Assembly: GCF_019219075.1 (NCBI RefSeq)
Contig: NZ_JAHUWJ010000009.1
Span: forward strand, 1-64,000
Source of the DNA: Chitinophaga sp. sic0106
GTDB lineage: Bacteria > Bacteroidota > Bacteroidia > Chitinophagales > Chitinophagaceae
Reading direction: 5' to 3'
DNA length: 64,000 nucleotides
The notes below the pieces were generated by a model. That model was not told where the DNA came from. It searched no databases and was given only the letters and a program-made list of their open reading frames with translations. Positions 1-6,911 of this stretch are shown in pieces. The position numbers and the translations under genes are program-made. Every line of letters starts with the position of its first letter. Within the stretch, counting starts at the first letter, position 1.

Positions 1-1
1 G

Positions 2-88
2 CGCATGGCTATGGAAGTCAGGGATCTGGCAATTGCTCAAATCGTTGTCTTATGTGGCGGAAATCCTGATATTTACTTCAAAACATAA
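2..88 (+). CDS. 3' end of an unidentified ORF
   Basis: An open frame runs in from the left edge and stops with TAA at 86-88, giving 28 residues that end in GGNPDIYFKT. I do not recognise the family. It is followed at once by a perfect hairpin (93-116), which fits a true gene end. It lies next to a transposase remnant, so it could also be part of a mobile element. With so little sequence no function can be given. Confidence 0.25.
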   Translation, partial: RMAMEVRDLAIAQIVVLCGGNPDIYFKT

Positions 89-92
89 AGAA

Positions 93-116
93 ATGGTCGG
101 AATTTCTTCCGACCAT
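93..116. repeat. Hairpin with TTTC loop (GGA-YYYY-TCC family)
   Basis: The arms ATGGTCGGAA and TTCCGACCAT pair perfectly (10 bp) around the loop TTTC. No T tract follows, so it is a weak terminator at best. It has the same design as hairpins at 14254, 14376, 14731, 16144 and 16275: a GGA(A)/(T)TCC closing stem and a four-pyrimidine loop. Confidence 0.6.
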
Positions 117-153
117 GACTAAGCCAAACCCCCGATTTTATGATTTACACGGT

Positions 154-312
154 TTATGAGATACTATCAAATTTATATACCTCCCGGATTTGCTCCGTAA
201 TGTCGGATATACTCATTCCTTTTGCGTAAAAGGAGATAATTACTTCTTCCAGACCCTGTGCAATCCCTTCCATTTTAGGTGCAATCATAGGCTTAAAACC
301 CAAATCAACGTC
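154..312 (-). pseudogene. IS256-type (mutator family) transposase remnant
   Basis: The minus-strand frame reads through a segment containing FKPMIAPK and then EEVIISFYAKGMSISDIT followed by EQIREVYKFDSIS, and stops at 154-156. The YAKGMSxxDI...L/I.E.Y pattern is the signature of the N-terminal region of IS256/mutator transposases, where it normally continues into the DDE domain. Here the frame ends right after it, and an in-frame stop lies just upstream, so only about 50 residues survive. It is a dead fragment. It sits at the outer edge of the A+T-rich lanthipeptide region and suggests past transposition there. Confidence 0.6.
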
Positions 313-314
313 AG

Positions 315-3026
315 CTATAGTTTAATCTGAGCTTGATTCTTTATTATGTGCAGTTTTAAATCGTTCCTAATATTTTTCCACTTGTCAACGGTTTTTTCTG
401 TCATCCACCTTGGTGCCGGATATCCTTTTAGATAGTGATTATAGAACTCGAACATTCTTTGGCTAAAGTCTGGAACCCCATTTCCAGTTAATACATGCGA
501 TCCTTGTTGATACTCGAGAAACCATATTTTCTTGTTTAGATTTCTTAATGCTATATAGAATTGAACTGCATCTTCAAATGGGCACCTGTCATCGTTTGTT
601 GTATGCATTAAAAGCAGTGGAGTTTGAATCTTATCGGCTTTCAATATTGCTGTATTATTTATATAGAGATTAGGATTTTCATATAAGGATTGACCAAAAT
701 TTGGTTGTGCACCCATGAAAACACCATTGTTCGATCCAAGTCTATGCATGGAATTATATCCGCTTATGGGATTTGCCCAGCCAGAGGCTACGACAGCAGC
801 TTTAAACATGTGTAGTTGCGTAATCATAAATTCCGTTGTGATGCCACTAAAGCTGCAACCAGCTATGCCAATATGATCCATATCTGCATAATTTCTGTGT
901 GATAATGTGTTTATTCCTGACGCAATTGTCTGTGTCGCTCCCATAAAAGTGTTGCCTTTTGGCCGATAAATGTCTGGTGCAAATACCATATAACCGTTGC
1001 TTACATAGACAGCAATATTAGGCATACAATTTCCGGTAAGTGCTTGAGGAGTAATATATCCATTCATTGTATGAGTTACATCTTCATATGAACAAATTAG
1101 AATTGGGTACTTTTGGGTAGAATCAAAATTTTCTGGTTTATAAAGTACCCCGTAACTTTTGAGGCCATTGGGCAGAGTATAGCTTATAAGTTCATTTTGC
1201 ATCCAATTGACATGCGATTGTGGATTTAGCTTGGTAAGATTACGGATTTTTTTGAAGTCCTTAGTACAATAAAGATTTGGTGCCTCGTTAATAGCGGATC
1301 GTGTGATAATATACATATCTGCCCCTCTTGCCTTTAACGGTATTCTGATAGGTGCTACACCTAGAATACTTGATTGCAATGTTCGAACGTAATAATACGG
1401 ACCTGATTCGAGCTTAGTTAGCGTATTAATATTATTAGCATTAAAAGAATAAAATCCATGCTCCATTGATTTCTTATCAATTGCCATTAAGTATTTTATA
1501 CTTTGTAAGTTTATAGTTTTGTCAATAAAATTCGATATAAAATAAAATTGTGTTTTGTTGGTTGATCCATATCCATTTGTTAAGTTTTTCGTTTTGAATA
1601 ATCCTTTACAGTCAGCCATGTAGATGTCATAGTTGTAGTAGATGAATAGAGTATCATTATCTGGGGACCATCCAGCTACACGTATATTGTTGAGTTCTTG
1701 TGTTTTCTCTGAAAGCGGTTTGGGCAAATCTAGAATTGTCAAATAGCGATTAGCTTGTATGTTAAATAAGGAAAGGGTACTGTCAGTGTTATAGATAATA
1801 TATTTTGATAATGGAGAGATCTCTTTTATGTCTCCATATGTTATATCTGTATTAATTATCTCATTTCTTTTTAAAGAGATCGCTTGGATCGGTTTGTGGT
1901 TATATCTTGCAGTACTACCAAAATCTTCAACCTCGGGTCTTGATGCCACTATGGACCATTTGTCTCTAGGTCGCATAATATTAGCCATCGAGTCATTTTC
2001 TAAGGCATACATCGTGGAATCATAAAGATTATAGGAGTATAAAAGTGTAATAGGTTTTTCTTTATTAGCTTGAATAACAGGAGCCATTCGATCGTCCAAA
2101 TAGCTCCAAATTACCAGTGACGCATTCTTAGTATCAATAGTTTCAATGTTATTCTTTATTGAAACAGAAAATATTAAGCAACTATCGTCCTGTGATAAGC
2201 TCAAGTTATGTGGTAATATATTAAAGTCAATATTGCCTTGGATATTCTTGCTGGTGATTATTTCAGTTGGATTTTTATTGATTTCTAATATTTTTGAAGA
2301 ATTGTTTTGTTTGTGTGTTTGGCTAATTAAAGCGTACATTCGGTTCGATAGCTCTGAATGAATTATTTGGCTTAATATTTCAGATTTATCATTAAAATGA
2401 TAAATAGTATCAATTCGAAATGATTCCGAAATTTTTAGTAGGTTTCGGTTTCTTGTTAATATTGGTACCTCCGTATTTTGAATAAATCTATATTGCTCTA
2501 TTGAGTCGATTCCTAATGATTTTCCATTTTTTAAATTTATAAGCTCAATTTCCTTATTTTTTTTTTCAACAAGTAACCATTTACTAATTGGAATTGAGTA
2601 TTCTTCACTATTTATTGAATTGGATAGAGTGATATTTTTAATATTAGCTGTGTATGAGGGTGTGTCTTTCCCTAAATTTAGTATGATAAGGGTGTCGTTT
2701 CTTAAACCAATAAAAGATTCATGTTGCCCTAGCTTAACCAACTCAAATTTTGTTATATCCAAAAGTGTTACTTTCCATTTTTTATCTATCGATTCGACAC
2801 AGGTTGAGGTATGTTGTGTAGGTATATTGTTTATTTGATAGGCATAGTATTTACCTGAATAGCTTAGTTTAGTAGAATTGACTTGCAATTGAGGCCAATT
2901 TTCATAATCAGAAGGTGTAATTGTCGGTTTATCTTGCCCTTGAGCTCTAGGTATTATTGTGGCAAGAGTGATTAATATGAAACTCAAAATACGAGATGTT
3001 TTCAATTGGTCATGGCTGAATGTCAT
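315..3026 (-). CDS. Secreted S9 family (prolyl-oligopeptidase-type) peptidase, candidate leader peptidase
   Basis: The 903-residue protein starts with a probable Sec signal peptide (hydrophobic ILSFILITLATII, then RAQGQ). A long divergent beta-propeller-like region follows, then an alpha/beta-hydrolase domain at the C-terminus. The catalytic triad can be placed at Ser725 (in GCSFSG), Asp812 (in NDDRCPF) and His844 (in QGSHVL). The Ser-Asp spacing of 87 equals that of classical prolyl oligopeptidase. In GxSxGG the fifth position is Ser. The gene lies downstream of a lanthipeptide synthetase and two precursor-like peptides on the same strand, separated from the nearer peptide gene by a hairpin. 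In class III lanthipeptide loci a prolyl oligopeptidase (FlaP in flavipeptin) removes the leader. By inference this enzyme does the same, but in the periplasm or at the outer membrane. A general secreted dipeptidyl peptidase is the alternative. Confidence 0.85.
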   Translation of the reverse strand: MTFSHDQLKTSRILSFILITLATIIPRAQGQDKPTITPSDYENWPQLQVNSTKLSYSGKYYAYQINNIPTQHTSTCVESIDKKWKVTLLDITKFELVKLGQHESFIGLRNDTLIILNLGKDTPSYTANIKNITLSNSINSEEYSIPISKWLLVEKKNKEIELINLKNGKSLGIDSIEQYRFIQNTEVPILTRNRNLLKISESFRIDTIYHFNDKSEILSQIIHSELSNRMYALISQTHKQNNSSKILEINKNPTEIITSKNIQGNIDFNILPHNLSLSQDDSCLIFSVSIKNNIETIDTKNASLVIWSYLDDRMAPVIQANKEKPITLLYSYNLYDSTMYALENDSMANIMRPRDKWSIVASRPEVEDFGSTARYNHKPIQAISLKRNEIINTDITYGDIKEISPLSKYIIYNTDSTLSLFNIQANRYLTILDLPKPLSEKTQELNNIRVAGWSPDNDTLFIYYNYDIYMADCKGLFKTKNLTNGYGSTNKTQFYFISNFIDKTINLQSIKYLMAIDKKSMEHGFYSFNANNINTLTKLESGPYYYVRTLQSSILGVAPIRIPLKARGADMYIITRSAINEAPNLYCTKDFKKIRNLTKLNPQSHVNWMQNELISYTLPNGLKSYGVLYKPENFDSTQKYPILICSYEDVTHTMNGYITPQALTGNCMPNIAVYVSNGYMVFAPDIYRPKGNTFMGATQTIASGINTLSHRNYADMDHIGIAGCSFSGITTEFMITQLHMFKAAVVASGWANPISGYNSMHRLGSNNGVFMGAQPNFGQSLYENPNLYINNTAILKADKIQTPLLLMHTTNDDRCPFEDAVQFYIALRNLNKKIWFLEYQQGSHVLTGNGVPDFSQRMFEFYNHYLKGYPAPRWMTEKTVDKWKNIRNDLKLHIIKNQAQIKL

Positions 3027-3225
3027 TTCACTTATTATATTTATTCCAATAAATGTATACTTGATTATTATTCTGGATTGTTATTTATATGTTATGCATA
3101 TGTTAATGCTGAATTTTATTTTGTTGGAACGTTAAATAGTATTTTATTTATGGACTGCAACCATATGAACATTAATGCGGAAGAGATTCCGATATAGCAA
3201 TCAGAACCTCTTCCTATTAAAATTC

Positions 3226-3250
3226 TTATCTAATTCTTGATATTAGATAA
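3226..3250 (-). terminator. Hairpin between the precursor peptide and S9 peptidase genes
   Basis: The arms TTATCTAAT and ATTAGATAA form a perfect 9-bp A+T-rich stem with a 7-base loop, beginning about 8 bases after the stop codon of the peptide gene on the minus strand. The transcript continues with GAATTTTAAT. It could end most transcripts after the peptide gene and so lower expression of the peptidase behind it. Confidence 0.5.
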
Positions 3251-3257
3251 AAAATGC

Positions 3258-3494
3258 TTACAGGCCTTCGTAAACTGGAACAGTAACACAAGGAGCGCTT
3301 TGAATTGTAGTAGCTGCAGTATTAGTCAGGAATGAAGCTCCGTCTAAAGTTGCATTTACTGGTAAAGAGCAAATTGTGGTTTCAGGAGAAGTTTTAACGA
3401 AGATTCTGTCAAATTGTTTAGCTTTAGAAGCCAATGCGCCAGCAACGATTGCGAATAAACCTACAGCTGATAATAAGAATTTTGCTTTGTTCAT
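3258..3494 (-). CDS. Putative lanthipeptide precursor 1 (leader + Ser/Thr/Cys core)
   Basis: This 78-residue peptide has a basic start and a hydrophobic helix (residues 6-22), then SKAK at 23-26, then a Thr/Ser-rich tail. Its first 26 residues match those of the peptide at 6426-6665 (both MxKAKxxLxAxGLxxIV...SKAK), while the tails differ completely, as in leader/core precursors. The tail holds two perfect [S/T]xx[S/T]xxC motifs: Ser36-Thr39-Cys42 and Thr63-Ser66-Cys69, the spacing that gives labionin or lanthionine rings in class III lanthipeptides. It has only two cysteines, one per motif. The N-terminal part resembles small Bacteroidota proteins of the DUF6520 type (from memory) and could act as a Sec signal (ALA before Ser23). 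Modification by the adjacent synthetase is inferred. A plain secreted small protein is the alternative. Confidence 0.7.
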   Translation of the reverse strand: MNKAKFLLSAVGLFAIVAGALASKAKQFDRIFVKTSPETTICSLPVNATLDGASFLTNTAATTIQSAPCVTVPVYEGL

Positions 3495-3556
3495 AATAAT
3501 GGTGCTTTTATATTAAAAAGCTAAATTGTAGTTAGTGTTCTCATTTATAATAATAG

Positions 3557-3587
3557 CAATTTAGGAAGAGAACAATAACCTAAATTG
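3557..3587. promoter_or_regulatory. Inverted repeat upstream of precursor 1
   Basis: CAATTTAGG and CCTAAATTG form a perfect 9-bp inverted repeat around 13 bases, 63 bases upstream of the precursor 1 start. Another half-like copy (CTAAATTG) lies about 30 bases upstream of the start codon. It could be an operator or a 5'-UTR hairpin controlling the peptide separately from the synthetase gene. Confidence 0.4.
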
Positions 3588-3710
3588 TATATCCGGATTT
3601 CTTAATACTTTATTTTGAATTTTTATTTTGTCAGCATCGGTGTTAACTTATTAAAGTTAGCTATAGTATCTGCTATGAACATGCAGTGACGATTTCTTTT
3701 TTTACAATCA

Positions 3711-6344
3711 TCACATTATTTCAAAAACCGGGTGTTGACTCCTAGTTGAAGAAAGTCTTGCAAGGAAGGTAATGATCCCACTATTCCCATGAAACATATC
3801 AGGAGTTTTAGAACGACTTACATTGTTGTGCCAGTATGTTAATTCTTCAGGTTTTTCAATTTTGAGTATTTCAAGATAATTGGCTATTAACAATGCTTTA
3901 TAATAGTAACTATCATCATTTAATATATAAAAGGCATCGAGGTAAACGTGACCTACTCCGCAAATGCCAGTTGCGATGCCAAATATTTCCCTCATGTTGT
4001 TTATATCTACGCTGTTTAATATGGTTTTAGCAAAATTCCTATATTCGTCTTTTTTAAATGCATCGTATGCTTGCAGTAATACATAGGCTATACCGGTTTT
4101 CCCAAACAGATAAGAGTTGTCACACTTATCGGATTTCATTTTCATAATGTTCTTTAAGCATCTGTGTATATGGATATCCATTGAAGAACTCTGCATATCT
4201 TTTCTGTGCATTAGGAGATATAGAACAATGCCGGCATTCCCAGTTGCGATACACTCATTTGATTTGCTTGAAGCAGCCTCAAAAATCCAACTTCCGTCGG
4301 ATTTTTGAGTGTCTTTAAGTATATTGTTAATATCCTGTAGCTGACTTTTATATTCGGTTATATTTAGTTCGTTAAAGCTTTTTAATAGGAATATCCCTTT
4401 GCCTGCTAATCCGCTCCAAAGATTTAATTCACGTACTGGTGTCAGTAAAATATTTTCTGTCACTTTCCTTATTTCGTTGGATGCATTTAATTTATTATTC
4501 TTTATACTTTGAGCTAAAGCCATTCCAATTCCATATGTGCCAGTCATAAGACCTGGTTGTAGGTCCTTGGAATCAATATATACTCTTAGTAGGTATTCAA
4601 TGTTTTCGCGTAGGAATGCATCGTTCGACATCATTTTGTCGGCACCTAATATTGAGCTTACATAGAATTGTGCGATAATAATTCCTGATATTCCGCTGTA
4701 TAAATTTGTTATAATACTTTGCCTCTCGTCATATTGTAGTTCCCTCGATTCATCAGCTGTTGATGATAACCATAATTTCAATGAATTACTATATAATGAA
4801 GAATTTATTGCCCGCATACCTCTCGCTATTATATCTTGAAATATGGGTTGCTTAGTTGCATTTAGTGATGGTGAATCTATTAGTTCGGTTTTGTATGTAT
4901 TTATATTTTTTATTATTTGTTCTGGTTGAGGTCTTTCCATTTTATTATTTGATACACATTCGGCGATTATACATACAACATCTGAGTCATTAATGAGCTT
5001 TTGAAGTTGTATGCGTAAATTGTCTTCTTGCTCAAGGTCAAGTAATGCTGGGTTTATTCCTGTAAATAGGAATATTAATAATGTTCCTATAGAATATATG
5101 TCTTCTGCTATGTCCGGTACATATCCAAGATGCAATGATCTCTGGGGATCTGTGTAACCTGGTGTTATACCAATATAAATAGGACCGAGTTTATCCGGAT
5201 TAACTTTGTAACTCATTCCGAAGTCTATTATTTTCACAGCCTTCTGATTAGAAATTAGGAAGTTGGATGGATTAATATCTCTATGAATAATGTTATTGTC
5301 ATGTATTAATTTTATAATATTAATAATCTGTAAGGCAATATCAAGAATTATAAGTTTTTTAGTTGTGGAAATACTTTTCCAACCATCCATAGTGTGGAGC
5401 CTAAATACAAAACTAGCAAGGCTCATCCCATGTATTTTTTCTACTACGAGGGATGTTTCCATCTCGTCATGAACCAAATCTAACGGTGAGGAAGTGATAT
5501 TGTATTTTTTTAGAATATTTAATACATGATATTGCCATGTTATGTTGTCGGCTGCGTCTAGGCCAGATGAGTTTAATATTTCATTTCTTCGTCCAGTTTT
5601 TATTACACAAGTTGTAGGTAAATACCATTTCTTGAAAAAGATCCCCTTTAGCACTCTTCCTTTAGCGTCCTCACGCAGGATTTCAATACCAACGGTTTTT
5701 TTACCAATTACCATTGAGTTTTTTAAGTAATTGTATTGCTTGTATTCATTCCAGATCCATCTAACTTTTTTAGTATGCCTATAAGGATTTGTTAGTGGGT
5801 TGAGAACCAAATTGCCATTTTTGAGCCTTGCATAACGTTTCTTCCTGCCATCTTCGCCGTTAAAACTAGCACAGTCTGTGTAATCATACCTCACGTGTAT
5901 TCCCTGGAGTAGATGAAAACTCCCTCGAATTAGTGGAAATCTATTAGATGTTGTTAATGAGGTTAGGTTCTTTACAATTTCAATGGCTTCATTTTCCGAA
6001 GTTGGGTAGATTAATATTAGTTTATTTTGTAACTCAGGACCAAAATGACCAAAGAGAATTTTCTGGTAATTCTCCTCGCTAGTGGGCATCTGAAAGCATA
6101 AGTTGTTCATTAAAAGGTAGGATATGATACTAGGTATCACTTTATCTATATGTGAAATTACCGTGGTGAATTCTATTATCCATCCTTTTTCATGTTTTCT
6201 TTCACCAACAGTCAGATATGGTGGCTCCTCTTTAATTGGAACGTTGTTTTCATCAATGAATTTTTTAAGTTCAATATTTGTAGTAAGCCTATCTGATGAA
6301 TTTATAGATGGATTAGAGGAAATGTCTTTATTAAAATGCTCCAT
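3711..6344 (-). CDS. Class III-type lanthipeptide synthetase (LanKC-like)
   Basis: The 877 residues match the usual LanKC length and domain order. Residues ~50-160 match the N-terminal lyase-side region (GWxIxxT..., then IYPTSENEA, then VRYDYTD). Residues ~235-480 are a Ser/Thr kinase domain with Lys249 (VIK), catalytic loop HRDINPSN (Asp356, Asn361) and Asp374-Phe-Gly. Residues ~540-877 are a LanC-like alpha/alpha toroid with seven Gly-rich repeats (near 551, 598, 642, 698, 745, 789, 851). The zinc ligands of LanC (Cys in WCYG, Cys-His in CHG) are replaced: YLFG at 745 and IATG at 790. That points to class III rather than the zinc-containing class IV. Family chemistry is phosphorylation of Ser/Thr, elimination to dehydro residues and ring closure. 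The gene lies 81 bases after precursor 2 and 216 bases before precursor 1 on the same strand. An imperfect hairpin (3687-3715) overlaps its stop codon. Confidence 0.9.
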   Translation of the reverse strand: MEHFNKDISSNPSINSSDRLTTNIELKKFIDENNVPIKEEPPYLTVGERKHEKGWIIEFTTVISHIDKVIPSIISYLLMNNLCFQMPTSEENYQKILFGHFGPELQNKLILIYPTSENEAIEIVKNLTSLTTSNRFPLIRGSFHLLQGIHVRYDYTDCASFNGEDGRKKRYARLKNGNLVLNPLTNPYRHTKKVRWIWNEYKQYNYLKNSMVIGKKTVGIEILREDAKGRVLKGIFFKKWYLPTTCVIKTGRRNEILNSSGLDAADNITWQYHVLNILKKYNITSSPLDLVHDEMETSLVVEKIHGMSLASFVFRLHTMDGWKSISTTKKLIILDIALQIINIIKLIHDNNIIHRDINPSNFLISNQKAVKIIDFGMSYKVNPDKLGPIYIGITPGYTDPQRSLHLGYVPDIAEDIYSIGTLLIFLFTGINPALLDLEQEDNLRIQLQKLINDSDVVCIIAECVSNNKMERPQPEQIIKNINTYKTELIDSPSLNATKQPIFQDIIARGMRAINSSLYSNSLKLWLSSTADESRELQYDERQSIITNLYSGISGIIIAQFYVSSILGADKMMSNDAFLRENIEYLLRVYIDSKDLQPGLMTGTYGIGMALAQSIKNNKLNASNEIRKVTENILLTPVRELNLWSGLAGKGIFLLKSFNELNITEYKSQLQDINNILKDTQKSDGSWIFEAASSKSNECIATGNAGIVLYLLMHRKDMQSSSMDIHIHRCLKNIMKMKSDKCDNSYLFGKTGIAYVLLQAYDAFKKDEYRNFAKTILNSVDINNMREIFGIATGICGVGHVYLDAFYILNDDSYYYKALLIANYLEILKIEKPEELTYWHNNVSRSKTPDMFHGNSGIITFLARLSSTRSQHPVFEIM

Positions 6345-6425
6345 TCTGTTTTTTTTGCTGCTATTTTGGGTGGAGTATTATTCTTTTAACTAAGCTAGTT
6401 TTGGAATTTGACTTATGTATTCCGT

Positions 6426-6665
6426 TTATTCGTAGCCTACACAAAATTCAACACATGAATCTACAGTCTCTTGACGAGCAATTTCGTATGCATCGCCTAA
6501 AGTGTAGTCTGTGGTAGTCAAAAATAATAATGTGGTAATATAACAAGGCCCTCCATGTATTGAGGGTGCATAAAATGTTGAGATAGCCTTAGCTTTGCTT
6601 CCAACCGCTGCTACAACTATCCCTAAAAGTCCCATTGCCACTAAAGTAAGTTTCGCTTTTTTCAT
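6426..6665 (-). CDS. Putative lanthipeptide precursor 2
   Basis: This 79-residue peptide is the first gene of the minus-strand cluster. Its first 26 residues (MKKAKLTLV..., hydrophobic, ending SKAK) are the same type as in the peptide at 3258-3494. Its remaining 53 residues are unrelated and hold three cysteines (41, 71, 75) among many Thr and Ser. Thr67-Ser70-Cys75 fits the looser class III motif [S/T]xx[S/T]x(2-5)C, and Ser35 lies six residues before Cys41. The tail is also acidic and aromatic (ends VGYE). A conserved leader with a variable core beside a LanKC supports a precursor role. Modification itself is inference, and a structural secreted peptide cannot be excluded. Confidence 0.65.
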   Translation of the reverse strand: MKKAKLTLVAMGLLGIVVAAVGSKAKAISTFYAPSIHGGPCYITTLLFLTTTDYTLGDAYEIARQETVDSCVEFCVGYE

Positions 6666-6734
6666 ACTATAAGAATTATAATGTTTTCGGCTAGGTTTAC
6701 CTTGTTTTTATTGATGAATTACTGGTGCCATTGT

Positions 6735-6769
6735 AAAAATATTATTCTCTACTGCGATTGCATTTCAAA
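6735..6769 (-). promoter_or_regulatory. Possible promoter of the lanthipeptide operon
   Basis: On the minus strand TTTG (6766-6769) lies 21 bases before TAATATTTTT (6735-6744), an approximate match to the Bacteroidota pattern TTTG-N19/21-TAnnTTTG. It is about 70 bases upstream of the precursor 2 start in the divergent intergenic region. The -7 box is imperfect, so this is a weak call. Confidence 0.3.
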
Positions 6770-6911
6770 GCCAGTATGTTTTTGACCTCACTTGTTATGT
6801 ATTTGTTAATATTTGAGTACGAAAACCCAAATGAGAAGTTAACTTAATTGTAAATCAGCTGTAATATTTTCGCTGCTTACCTAATTCTTCTGATCCTTAA
6901 TTGATATAAAG

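Noticed and set aside
3711..6344. Synthetase as class IV (LanL) or as a plain Ser/Thr kinase
   Set aside because: Class IV cyclases keep the zinc ligands, which are missing here; a plain kinase would not have the N-terminal lyase-side region or the seven LanC-type repeats.
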